64,000 bases of DNA, from NCBI RefSeq assembly GCF_003853415.1, contig NZ_QTPP01000001.1:434001-498000 (forward strand). The letters are read 5' to 3'. The notes under the pieces are model-generated. The model did no database searches. It was not told the origin of the DNA and saw only the letters and a program-made list of their open reading frames with translations. The stretch is from Burkholderia sp. Bp9142. Lineage in GTDB: Bacteria; Pseudomonadota; Gammaproteobacteria; Burkholderiales; Burkholderiaceae. This document shows, in pieces, positions 7,410 to 15,484 of this stretch; the first letter of the stretch is position 1, and the number at the start of each line of letters is the position of its first letter. The translations under genes were made by a program, and so were the position numbers.

Positions 7410-10160
7410 TCACCCCGCCAGCAGCTTCAACCCGGCCGGCAGCGTTTCGCCGAACACGCGCGCCGTGTCGGCTTCGTCGAACGCAATCGCTTCGCGCACC
7501 ATGGCGATCCACGCGGCCGATGCGTTCGCGGCCGACAGACGCTTGATCACCGCTTCACGCGTGTCATCCGGCAAATCGCGTTCGCGGTCACCCGTCATCC
7601 GCGCGATTTGCGCGACCGCGAATGCCGCGGGTTCCACCTGCTTCCAGTCGAGCGCGAACAGCGCGTCGAGCCAGCGATTCGCCATCCCGGCCGGCACGAC
7701 ACTGTGCGCGCTGCCGTAGAACGGCCGCCGCGCGCCGATCCGCCCGAGCGCCCACGCGCACAGCGTGCGCTCGGCCGGCTTCTGCAATTGCACGATCAAT
7801 CGCTCGGCCAGTTCCACCTTGCGTTCGACCGGCAATCGTTCGAGCGACGCGGACAAGCGCGTCATGTCGGCCGGGCCGACCTTGGCCGGGTCGAACGGCA
7901 GCTTGCGGCGCTTGTCGTCGGACGGTTCGAGGAATGCAATGGCGTCGCGTACCTGCGTCTGCGCATCGTCGTCGAGGCCGCCGGCCACGCGCCGCCACAG
8001 CGTCCACCACTCGGACCACACCTGCGCGTCGGTCACGTACTGGATCCCGTCGTCGAACAGCGGCCACAGCTGCTCGATGCGCCACGCATCGAGCGGATGG
8101 CCGAAGCCCGGGCGCAGGCAATAGCCGGCAAGGTTCAGCCACGCACGTTCGTGATCGGCCGAGCGCCGACGGCGGCGCGCCCGTGCGAGCAACGCGTCGA
8201 ACAGTTCGCGCGCGAGCGCGACGTCCCACTCGTCGCGCGGGCCGAGCACCTGTTCAAGTTGCGCGCGCAACCGTCGTGTGTCCTTCGGCGTGACCTCCGC
8301 GGACTTGCTGCCGAACGAGCGGTCGATCAGCTCGATCGCGTGATCGAGACGCGGATGGCGCGCGAGCGCGGCGTCGTCACCATGTGCGGGCGCATCGCCG
8401 CGCAACTGGAATTCGAGCCGCCAGCGGCGCGATGCATCGTCGGTCGCGATGCAGTGCATTTCGAGCGTGCCGACCTCAGTCAGCGACGCGGTGAGTTTTA
8501 CCGGCGTTTCGCGCGCGTCGCCGCCGGCCTGCCGGTCGACGACTGTCGCGATCGGCGGCAGCCGCACGAAATCGCCACCGTCCAGGTCGACGAGATCGCC
8601 GGGCCGGTACGCGGTCTCGGCTACCGTCGACACGAGGTGGAACCGCACCGGTTGCCCGAGCTGCAGCGCGAACGTGTGCTCCTCGAGCCGGATCTCGCGG
8701 CCTTCCTCCGCGCCGCGCGGCAGCAGGCAGACGCCGCGCGGGGCCGCGTCGCCGTCACCATCGTCGAGCACGAGGAAGTAACTGCGCGCGGAGCCACCGC
8801 CGATGCGCGGCGCATGCCCTGCCCGCGCGAGGCCGTAGGCCACCGCGCCGCGCGCCACCGCCACATCCGGATGCGCGTTGTGCAGCACGTCGAGCGGCGC
8901 GCCGCGCCACGCGCCGAGCGTCTGCGCGAGACGGCCGGCGAGCGCGCCCGCGCGGAACACGCCGCCGTTGAGCAGCAGCGTGTCGGGCAGCGGGCCTTCC
9001 GCATGACGATTCAGGAATGCGGCGACGTGGCGCGTAACGGCCGGGTCGCTCGCATACGGCAAGCCGAATTCGACGATCGCGGCCCGCGCGCGGCGCGGCA
9101 GCTCGCCGGCCTCGACCTGTGGAAAGAATCCGTCGACGACGATCTGCTCGACTTCCTGCCGCGTCAGCTCGGCCGAGCGCGCGCCGCCGACGAGCTTGCT
9201 GCCCGCGCCGAGCAGCGTCACGGTGACGGACGCCGGCGCGTCGTCGCCGAGCAGCCGCTCCTTCGCGGCCCGGCAGCGTTCGACAAGTTGCGACAGGCTC
9301 GCGGCGGACAGCCGCGTGCCGGGCTCGGTCAGCCGCGTCTCGACCAGGCGCGCGAGCGCGAGATCCATGTTGTCGCCGCCGAGCATCAGGTGATTGCCGA
9401 CGCCGACGCGCGTGAACGCCGGCTCGCCGTCGTCGCCCGGCGCGACATCGACGAGCGTGAGGTCGGTCGTGCCGCCGCCGACGTCGCAGATCAGCACGCG
9501 GCGCGGCGCGGCGAACGTGTCGCGCAACGTCGCGCGCTGGCCGTACAACCAGTCGTAGAACGCGGCCTGCGGTTCCTCCAGCAACCGCAGTGCCGGCAGT
9601 TTCGCGCGCCTGGCGGCCTCGACCGTCAACGCGCGCGCGCCGTCGTCGAACGACGCCGGCACCGTCAGGATGACGTCCTGCTTCGCGAGCGGCGCATCGG
9701 GAAAACGGGCATCCCACGCGGCACGCACGTGCGCGAGATAGCTCGCGCTCGCATCGACCGGCGACACCTTGTCGACGCCGTCGGCCGCGCCCCACGGCAG
9801 GATCGCCGCGAGCCGGTCGACCGATGCGTGCGACAGCCAGCTCTTCGCGCTGGTGACGAGCCGCCCCGGCACCTGCGCACCGAGCGTGCGCGCATAACGG
9901 CCGATCACGGCCGGCGGCGCATCGGCTGCGGCTGCGTTCGCCTTCGGATCGCCCGCCCATGGCAGGCGCAGCGCGTCCGGCGGCAGTTCGCCCGCCGCCG
10001 GGTGATAGCGCACCGACGGCAGCAGCGGCTGGGCGGCCACCGCGCCGGGGCCGACCAGCTGCTCGACGTCGAACACGCGGATCGCGTCGGAGCCGGCCTC
10101 GACGTATGCGACGACCGTGTTGCTCGTGCCGAGGTCGATGCCGACCGTATAGCGCTTCAT
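7410..10160 (-). CDS. Large Hsp70-family protein (916 aa) with C-terminal extension
   Basis: Hsp70/DnaK-superfamily ATPase with a divergent C-terminus in place of a standard substrate-binding domain. The actin-like ATPase half shows GIDLGTSNTVVAYV at residues 8-21, the phosphate-2 loop ICDVGGGTTDLTLVDV near 230 and the adenosine region LMLGGDNMDLALA. From about residue 500 on, the protein resembles the uncharacterised DUF3731-type extension found on such Hsp70-like proteins (recalled family, not searched). DnaK is about 640 aa, so about 280 residues are extra. Its ATG lies 5 nt after the stop of a second Hsp70 gene. It is the last gene of a three-gene operon. Client and function are unknown. 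Confidence 0.88.
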   Translation of the reverse strand: MKRYTVGIDLGTSNTVVAYVEAGSDAIRVFDVEQLVGPGAVAAQPLLPSVRYHPAAGELPPDALRLPWAGDPKANAAAADAPPAVIGRYARTLGAQVPGRLVTSAKSWLSHASVDRLAAILPWGAADGVDKVSPVDASASYLAHVRAAWDARFPDAPLAKQDVILTVPASFDDGARALTVEAARRAKLPALRLLEEPQAAFYDWLYGQRATLRDTFAAPRRVLICDVGGGTTDLTLVDVAPGDDGEPAFTRVGVGNHLMLGGDNMDLALARLVETRLTEPGTRLSAASLSQLVERCRAAKERLLGDDAPASVTVTLLGAGSKLVGGARSAELTRQEVEQIVVDGFFPQVEAGELPRRARAAIVEFGLPYASDPAVTRHVAAFLNRHAEGPLPDTLLLNGGVFRAGALAGRLAQTLGAWRGAPLDVLHNAHPDVAVARGAVAYGLARAGHAPRIGGGSARSYFLVLDDGDGDAAPRGVCLLPRGAEEGREIRLEEHTFALQLGQPVRFHLVSTVAETAYRPGDLVDLDGGDFVRLPPIATVVDRQAGGDARETPVKLTASLTEVGTLEMHCIATDDASRRWRLEFQLRGDAPAHGDDAALARHPRLDHAIELIDRSFGSKSAEVTPKDTRRLRAQLEQVLGPRDEWDVALARELFDALLARARRRRRSADHERAWLNLAGYCLRPGFGHPLDAWRIEQLWPLFDDGIQYVTDAQVWSEWWTLWRRVAGGLDDDAQTQVRDAIAFLEPSDDKRRKLPFDPAKVGPADMTRLSASLERLPVERKVELAERLIVQLQKPAERTLCAWALGRIGARRPFYGSAHSVVPAGMANRWLDALFALDWKQVEPAAFAVAQIARMTGDRERDLPDDTREAVIKRLSAANASAAWIAMVREAIAFDEADTARVFGETLPAGLKLLAG

Positions 10161-10165
10161 CGCGC

Positions 10166-12007
10166 TCAGGCGGCGCCGCGCACGTCGAACTCGACCTTCC
10201 AGCGCTCGTTCGTGCCGCTCGGGATCGCCTCGAGTTCGAGCGTGCCGGCTTCGGTCACGCGCGCATGCAGCTTCACCGGCACGACCTCGCCGACCGTGCG
10301 CCCGTCGGCGGGCAGCGTGGCCTGGATTTCCTCGAGCTCCTGCAGCTCTTCCGGCGACCAGTAGTCGAGCAGCGTGCCCACCTGATCCTGACGGCGCACC
10401 GACGACCCGAAGAAACGGAACTGCACCGGTTCGCCGACGACGAGGCCGAACTCCTGCGGCGGCAGCGCCGCATCCGAGCCTTCCTCCATCCCGAACGGCG
10501 CGACGCACAGCGCCTGCACCGGCGGTTCGAGCCCCGGCACCGCAGGCATCGCCGACTCGATCGCGACGTAGTACGCCCGCGCCGTGCCCCCGCGAATGCG
10601 CACGCCGCGGCCGCGCTTCACATAGCCGTAGTACGCCGCGCCGCGCGCGACCGCGAGATCGAGATCCGCGCCTTCGAGCAGGCGCGCGGCCGGCGCGCCT
10701 TCCGCGGCGAGCCAGCTGTTGAGCGTATCGAGCACGCGCTGCGTGAGCAGCGTCGACTTGAACACGCCGCCGTTGAACAGCACCGCGGTCGGATGCAGGA
10801 ACGTCGCGCCCTGCGGCAGCGTGCGCTGCACGCCGTCGAGCGCGTCGAGCGCCGCGACCTGGCGGCCGAGGAACGCCGCGAGATGGCGCGTGATGCCCGC
10901 GTCCTGCGCATACGGCAGGCCGAGCTGCGTCAGGCCGACGCGCGCGCGGCTCACCGGACGCGCGGCCGCATCGACTTGCGGGAAGAAACCTTCGAGGATC
11001 GTCTGCGTGAGTTCGGCGCGCGTGAGCTCCGTGCGGATCGAGCCGCCGATCAGCTTCGAGCCGCGGCTCGGCACGACGAGCGGCACCGCATCGGTCATCG
11101 GGTCGGACAGCAGCGTTTCCTTCGCGGCGCGACACGCGTAGGTCAGCGCGCGCAGTTGCCACGGATCGGCCTGCGTGCCCTGCTGCGCGAGCTTGCGCGC
11201 GACCACGTGCGCGAGCGCGAGGTCCATGTTGTCGCCGCCGAGCAGGATGTGCTCGCCGACCGCCACGCGATGCAGTTCCAGGTTGCCGTCGCGCTCGACC
11301 ACCGCGATCAGCGACAGGTCGGTCGTGCCGCCGCCGACGTCCACGCACAGGATCAGGTCGCCGACCTGCACCTGCTTGCGCCAGCCGCCGTCGCTCTTCT
11401 GGATCCAGCTGTAGAGCGCCGCTTGCGGCTCCTCGAGCAGCGTCATCCGCGAGTAGCCGGCGGCACGCGCGGCTTCCGCCGTCAGTTCGCGCGCGGCCGG
11501 GTCGAACGACGCGGGGATCGTGACCGTCACGTCCTGGTCGGCGAACGGCGCGTCGGGATGCGCATGGTCCCACGCCTCGCGCAGGTGCGTCAGGTAGCGG
11601 ATCGAGCTTTCCAGCGGCGACACGCGCGACACTTCGGGCGGCGCATCGCTCGGCAGGATCGCTGCGCGGCGATCGACGCCCGGGTGGCACAGCCAGCTCT
11701 TCGCGCTCGACACGAGGCGGATCGGCGTGCCCGCGCCGCGGGTGCGCGCCATTTCGCCGACCGCGAAGCCGCGCGAGGCGGTCCACGGCAGCGTCAGGTC
11801 GCCCTGCGTCAGCTCGCTTTCATGCGGAAGATAGAGGAACGACGGCAGCAGGTCGCGCGACTCCAGCGCGCCGGGCGCGGTCAGCTGCGCGATCGGCAGC
11901 ACCTGCTGCGTGATTTTTTCGCCTTCGCTCGCGGCGCTGTCGACGTACGACAGCGCGCAGTGGGTGGTACCGAGGTCGATACCGATCGAATAGCGCGGAT
12001 CGCTCAC
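10166..12007 (-). CDS. Hsp70-family protein (613 aa)
   Basis: Second Hsp70-like ATPase of the operon. It has GIDLGTTHCALSYVD at residues 9-23, VTIPASFDPAARELTAEAA, the EEPQAALYSW segment, the phosphate-2 loop CVDVGGGTTDLSLIAV and LLGGDNMDLALAHVV. The C-terminal region is short and beta-rich rather than a DnaK-like lid. It starts with GTG, whose bases are shared with the TGA stop of the upstream DUF2760 gene (GTGA overlap), so translation is coupled. It is clearly related to the 916-aa partner downstream, suggesting an old tandem duplication with divergence. No DnaJ or GrpE gene is present nearby. Confidence 0.9.
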   Translation of the reverse strand: MSDPRYSIGIDLGTTHCALSYVDSAASEGEKITQQVLPIAQLTAPGALESRDLLPSFLYLPHESELTQGDLTLPWTASRGFAVGEMARTRGAGTPIRLVSSAKSWLCHPGVDRRAAILPSDAPPEVSRVSPLESSIRYLTHLREAWDHAHPDAPFADQDVTVTIPASFDPAARELTAEAARAAGYSRMTLLEEPQAALYSWIQKSDGGWRKQVQVGDLILCVDVGGGTTDLSLIAVVERDGNLELHRVAVGEHILLGGDNMDLALAHVVARKLAQQGTQADPWQLRALTYACRAAKETLLSDPMTDAVPLVVPSRGSKLIGGSIRTELTRAELTQTILEGFFPQVDAAARPVSRARVGLTQLGLPYAQDAGITRHLAAFLGRQVAALDALDGVQRTLPQGATFLHPTAVLFNGGVFKSTLLTQRVLDTLNSWLAAEGAPAARLLEGADLDLAVARGAAYYGYVKRGRGVRIRGGTARAYYVAIESAMPAVPGLEPPVQALCVAPFGMEEGSDAALPPQEFGLVVGEPVQFRFFGSSVRRQDQVGTLLDYWSPEELQELEEIQATLPADGRTVGEVVPVKLHARVTEAGTLELEAIPSGTNERWKVEFDVRGAA

Positions 12008-12588
12008 AGTTCCACCTCCGCCGGTGCGACCACCGAGGCGTCGTGGCTGCCCGTCAGCTTCGGCAGGCGCACGTCGGCCACGCGCCAGCCGCGATGGCTG
12101 ACCGTGCCGGTGAAGGGCGCGGCGCCGACCACGTTGCCCGTCACGCGCACGGCCGTCGCGTCGAAGCCGGCCGGCAGCGTCACGCGGCTGCCTTCGGCTT
12201 CATCGCGCACCGGCACGATCGTGAAGTGCTCGCGCAGCGCGGCACGGCAGCCCTCGTGCACGAGGCGGGCGGCGGCGCCGATGTCGGCGTCCGCGTAGCC
12301 GGCGATGTCTTCCTCGACGAAGTCGATGAAGCGCGCATCGCGCTGCAGCAGGCCGAGCAGCTGCAGCGCGGCTTGCGGGCTGGCTTCGCGCAACTCGGGG
12401 GCCGGCGCCTTCACGGGCGCGGGCGCCGGGGGCGCGGCAGCCGGGGCCGGCGTCGGCACGACCGGTGCCGGGGCGCCATCGCGCACGCGCAGCACGCCGG
12501 CCGCGAACTCGCGGTTGCCGAGCACGGAAAAGAACGTGCCGACGGCCAGCGACAGCCGGCCGAAGAAGGACAGGTTGGATTCGGGCAT
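12004..12588 (-). CDS. DUF2760 domain protein
   Basis: 194-aa protein of unknown function. An N-terminal hydrophobic stretch (FFGRLSLAVGTFFSVLG, about 6-22) is followed by a Pro/Ala-rich linker (about 42-68) and a conserved domain (about 75-194) with ALQLLGLLQRDARFIDFVEEDI and DADIGAAARLVHEGCRAALREH. It is the first gene of an operon with two Hsp70-like proteins and overlaps the next start by 4 bp. This gene order is known from other proteobacterial genomes, but the role is undescribed as far as I know; the linker and hydrophobic segment suggest a membrane-tethered partner of the Hsp70s (inference). Confidence 0.85.
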   Translation of the reverse strand: MPESNLSFFGRLSLAVGTFFSVLGNREFAAGVLRVRDGAPAPVVPTPAPAAAPPAPAPVKAPAPELREASPQAALQLLGLLQRDARFIDFVEEDIAGYADADIGAAARLVHEGCRAALREHFTIVPVRDEAEGSRVTLPAGFDATAVRVTGNVVGAAPFTGTVSHRGWRVADVRLPKLTGSHDASVVAPAEVEL

Positions 12589-12847
12589 GGGGTCTGGACT
12601 CCTGTGGGCTCGCGACGCGGCGAGCAGCTTGCCTGGGCGCCCGGCGGCGGCGTGCGATTGCGCACTGCCGCCACCCGGCGCGTGATTCGGGCGCGCCCTC
12701 TCGGGTGCGGAAAACCCGTATTTTGCCCTGTGGCGGGCGAACCGGGCAGAAGTTGGGGGACAGAACACGGCGACGCGCCGGTTTTGCACCGCGCCGGATT
12801 GCGTCGGACTGCCGGCTATCTGCCGTCGGCCGCGATGTTGCAGCGCA

Positions 12848-13288
12848 TCAGCGCGGCTTGCGGCGGCGCGCCGCCTTCGCTTCGAAATCGCGCGACAGCA
12901 TGCCGAGCGTGACCTCGCCGAAGCGCGCGAGCAGCACCGCCTCGGCCTCCTTCAGCGTGGCCGACAGATGCGCGTTGACCGCCTGTTCGACCAGGCATTC
13001 GGGCGCATCCTCGGCCACCAGATCGGAAAACACCGGCGGCTCGCCCACCGCGCGATAGACGTCGAGCAGCGTGATGTCGTCCAGCGCGACGCTGAGCGCC
13101 CAGCCGCCGCCGTGACCCTTTTCCGACTGCACGTAGCCGCAGTCGCGCAAGCCGCCGAGCAGGCGCCGCACGACGACCGGATTCGTGCACAGCATCGCCG
13201 CGATCGCCTCCGACGTCAGCGGCCCGTCAGCTTGGTCCATGTGGATCAGCGCATGCAGCATGCGCGACAAACGACTGTCGGTTCTCAC
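12848..13288 (-). CDS. Rrf2-family transcriptional regulator
   Basis: 146-aa winged-helix regulator. The N-terminal HTH reads LSRMLHALIHMDQADGPLTSEAIAAMLCTNPVVVRRLLGGL and a wing follows (GYVQSEKGHGGGWALS). It has only scattered cysteines and lacks the three-Cys Fe-S cluster of IscR/NsrR, so it belongs to the cluster-free YwnA-like branch. A GTG at 13288 with GGGAG upstream is chosen; an ATG farther out at 13351 would place the coding region over the palindromic operator. It is divergent from a thioredoxin-reductase-like flavoprotein, which is its probable target. Confidence 0.85.
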   Translation of the reverse strand: MRTDSRLSRMLHALIHMDQADGPLTSEAIAAMLCTNPVVVRRLLGGLRDCGYVQSEKGHGGGWALSVALDDITLLDVYRAVGEPPVFSDLVAEDAPECLVEQAVNAHLSATLKEAEAVLLARFGEVTLGMLSRDFEAKAARRRKPR

Positions 13289-13319
13289 GGACGGGTTGCT
13301 CCCACTCTCGAAACTTATG

Positions 13320-13358
13320 AAGTTGCATGAATGATACCATCGACCTATCATGCAACTT
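13320..13358. promoter_or_regulatory. Inverted-repeat operator between Rrf2 and flavoprotein genes
   Basis: Perfect 11-bp arms (AAGTTGCATGA and its complement) at 13320-13330 and 13348-13358 with a 17-bp spacer that contains a further near-repeat (ATGATA/TATCAT). It lies in the divergent promoter region and is the likely binding site of the Rrf2 protein, controlling both directions. Confidence 0.7.
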
Positions 13359-13430
13359 ATCGTGTTTCATGAGTTGACCGCCATCGGAGCACGTTCTTCG
13401 CTTGTACGGATTCGGGAAAGGTGTGAACAC

Positions 13431-14345
13431 ATGCAGAACCATCATGAAGTGATCGTGATCGGCGGCAGCTTTGCTGGGCTGTCGGCCGCGATGCAACTGG
13501 CGCGCGCACGGCGCCGCGTGCTCGTGATCGATGCCGGGCGGCCGCGTAATCGCTTTGCCGAACACGCGCACGGATTTTTCGGGCAGGACGGCAAGCCGCC
13601 CGCGCAGATCGTCGCCGACGCCGCCGCCCAACTCGCGGCCTATCCGACCGTGCAGCGGATCACCGGTGAAGCGCGCACCGCCGAGCGCGATGCGAGCGGA
13701 CGCTTTCACGTGACGCTCGCGGACGGCAGCCGCGCAAGCGCCGACCGGCTGATCCTCGCGACCGGCATCCGCGACGAGTTGCCCGCACTGCCGGGGCTCG
13801 CGCAACGCTGGGGGATCAGCGTGCTGCATTGTCCGTACTGCCATGGATACGAGGTGTCGGGCCGGCAACTCGGCGTGCTGGCCACGCATCCGCTGTCCGT
13901 GCATCAGGCGATCCTGATTCCGGACTGGGGGCCGACGACCTGGTTCACGCAACGCGTGGTCGAACCGAATGAAGAGGAAACCGCATTGCTCGGTGCACGT
14001 GACGTGCGTATCGAGCGGTCGCCGGTGGTCGAGATTCTCGGCGAAGCGCCGCGTATCGACGCGTTGCGGCTCGCCGACGGACAAGTCGTACCGATCGATG
14101 CGCTGTTCATCGGCGCGCGTACGGCGATGGCGAGCGATCTCGCGCGACAGCTCGGCTGTGCGTTCGACGAAGGGCCGCTCGGCGTGGCGATCCGCGTCGA
14201 CATGTGGAAGCAGACGAGCGTGCCCGGCGTGTTCGCGGCCGGCGATGCGTCGAGCCTGATGACCAATGCGACGTTCGCGTCGGCATCGGGCGTCGCGGCC
14301 GGGGTGGGCGCGCATCGGTCGTTGATTTTCGGGCTCGAGGCATGA
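13431..14345 (+). CDS. Thioredoxin-reductase-like NAD(P)/FAD-dependent oxidoreductase
   Basis: 304-aa flavoprotein disulfide reductase. The FAD-binding motif is VIVIGGSFAGLSAAMQLA at residues 6-23. The redox pair is CPYC in HCPYCHGYEV near residue 142, the position of CATC in TrxB. The C-terminal FAD motif is GVFAAGDASS. The NADPH domain is shortened and irregular compared with TrxB, so it may be a ferredoxin-type or NADPH-independent variant. The ATG at 13431 follows GGGAAAGG. It is divergent from an Rrf2 regulator with an inverted repeat between them, which points to induction by an electrophile or oxidant (inference). Confidence 0.88.
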   Translation: MQNHHEVIVIGGSFAGLSAAMQLARARRRVLVIDAGRPRNRFAEHAHGFFGQDGKPPAQIVADAAAQLAAYPTVQRITGEARTAERDASGRFHVTLADGSRASADRLILATGIRDELPALPGLAQRWGISVLHCPYCHGYEVSGRQLGVLATHPLSVHQAILIPDWGPTTWFTQRVVEPNEEETALLGARDVRIERSPVVEILGEAPRIDALRLADGQVVPIDALFIGARTAMASDLARQLGCAFDEGPLGVAIRVDMWKQTSVPGVFAAGDASSLMTNATFASASGVAAGVGAHRSLIFGLEA

Positions 14346-14408
14346 CGGGCATGAAGCCGCGCGCGGGTTGATGCGGCGTATCGCCACTTTCGTCACCCGA
14401 TGTGGTGT

Positions 14409-14434
14409 TTAATGCTCGGCAACGCCAGCATTAA
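14409..14434. promoter_or_regulatory. Palindrome upstream of lysR, probable autoregulatory site
   Basis: TTAATGCT and AGCATTAA are perfect inverted arms with a 10-bp spacer, ending 10 nt before the LysR start codon. Related TTAA-containing motifs (GGATTAAATGC, GGTTAATGA, GGCGTTAAAC) recur at about 15383-15424 in front of the next gene, consistent with one regulator binding both places. Confidence 0.55.
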
Positions 14435-14444
14435 GAGACACGCA

Positions 14445-15371
14445 ATGCTCGATCTCGAAGACCTTCGACTCGTACGCGCGATCGGCGCGTCGCGTTCATT
14501 GGCATCCGCCGCCCGATTGCTCGACCTCACCCCGCCCGCGGTCACGATCCGCCTGCAGCGGATGGAGGCGCGGCTGGACGTCCGCCTTGCCGTGCGACAG
14601 CCGAAAGGGATCGCACTGACCGACGAAGGTCAGCGGCTGTATCAGGAAGCCGTCGAGATTCTCGAGCGCGTCGAGGCACTGCCGGTCAACATCTCCGGCG
14701 ATCACGGCGACGTGCAGGGTACGCTGCGCGTCGTCGCGCCGTTCGGCTTCGGACGCAAGTACGTCGCGCGGATCGTGCGGGACGTGCTACGCGCGCATCC
14801 GAAGCTCGAGATCTCGCTGCACCTCGCGGAGAGTCCGCTAAGCAGCGCATCGGGCGCCGACGTGGTCGTGCATGTCGGCAGCCTGAAGTCGTCGTCATGG
14901 ATCGGCTATCCGCTCGCGCCCAACGAGCGCTTCCTGTGCGCGAGCCCCGGGTACGCGCGCCGCATCGAGGAACTGAATCACCCGTCGGACCTGGCCCGCT
15001 ACGACTGCCTGTGCCTGCGCGAGAACGACGAGGACATCCCGCGCTGGCACTTCTCGCAAAACGGCGACGACAAGGGCGAACCCAGGCGATCCACGGTGAT
15101 CCGCGCAACGGGCGCGCTGTCGTCGAACGACGGCACCGTCATCACCGACTGGGCACTGGCCGGGCTCGGCATCGTGGAGCGCTCGGAATGGGACGTCGCG
15201 CCGCTGCTCGCGAACGGCAAGCTGGTCAGGCTGCTGCCCGACTGGCATCTGCCGCCGGCGCCCGTGACCGCGCTGCTGCCGTCACGCACCGGCCGTTCCG
15301 CGCGGCAACGCGTCTTTCTCGACGCCGCGAGGCAATTTCTCGATCCGCCGCCTTGGCGCGGCAAGGCATGA
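14445..15371 (+). CDS. LysR-family transcriptional regulator
   Basis: 308 aa. N-terminal HTH (LEDLRLVRAIGASRSLASAARLLDLTPPAVTIRLQRMEARL, residues 3-42) and a periplasmic-binding-protein-like effector domain from about residue 90 (TLRVVAPFGFGRKYVARIV). The ATG at 14445 fits the family N-terminus; an upstream in-frame ATG would overlap the palindrome at 14409-14434. It is followed in the same direction by a D-threonine-aldolase-like enzyme, with TTAA-type repeats in the 113-bp gap, so it probably controls the amino-acid enzymes downstream. Confidence 0.92.
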   Translation: MLDLEDLRLVRAIGASRSLASAARLLDLTPPAVTIRLQRMEARLDVRLAVRQPKGIALTDEGQRLYQEAVEILERVEALPVNISGDHGDVQGTLRVVAPFGFGRKYVARIVRDVLRAHPKLEISLHLAESPLSSASGADVVVHVGSLKSSSWIGYPLAPNERFLCASPGYARRIEELNHPSDLARYDCLCLRENDEDIPRWHFSQNGDDKGEPRRSTVIRATGALSSNDGTVITDWALAGLGIVERSEWDVAPLLANGKLVRLLPDWHLPPAPVTALLPSRTGRSARQRVFLDAARQFLDPPPWRGKA

Positions 15372-15484
15372 ACGACTTTCCCGGATTAAATGCCGGTTAA
15401 TGATCGATTTGCCTGGCGTTAAACACGCTGCTGGCCAAACGCCCTACAGTGCTCGCTGTCGGCAACCTACCGAGGCAACGCACC

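Noticed and set aside
7068-10364. Very long open frame (about 1100 codons) on the + strand over the Hsp70 genes
   Set aside because: Arg/His/Asp-rich composition typical of the antisense frame of a high-GC gene; the - strand frame has clear Hsp70 motifs.
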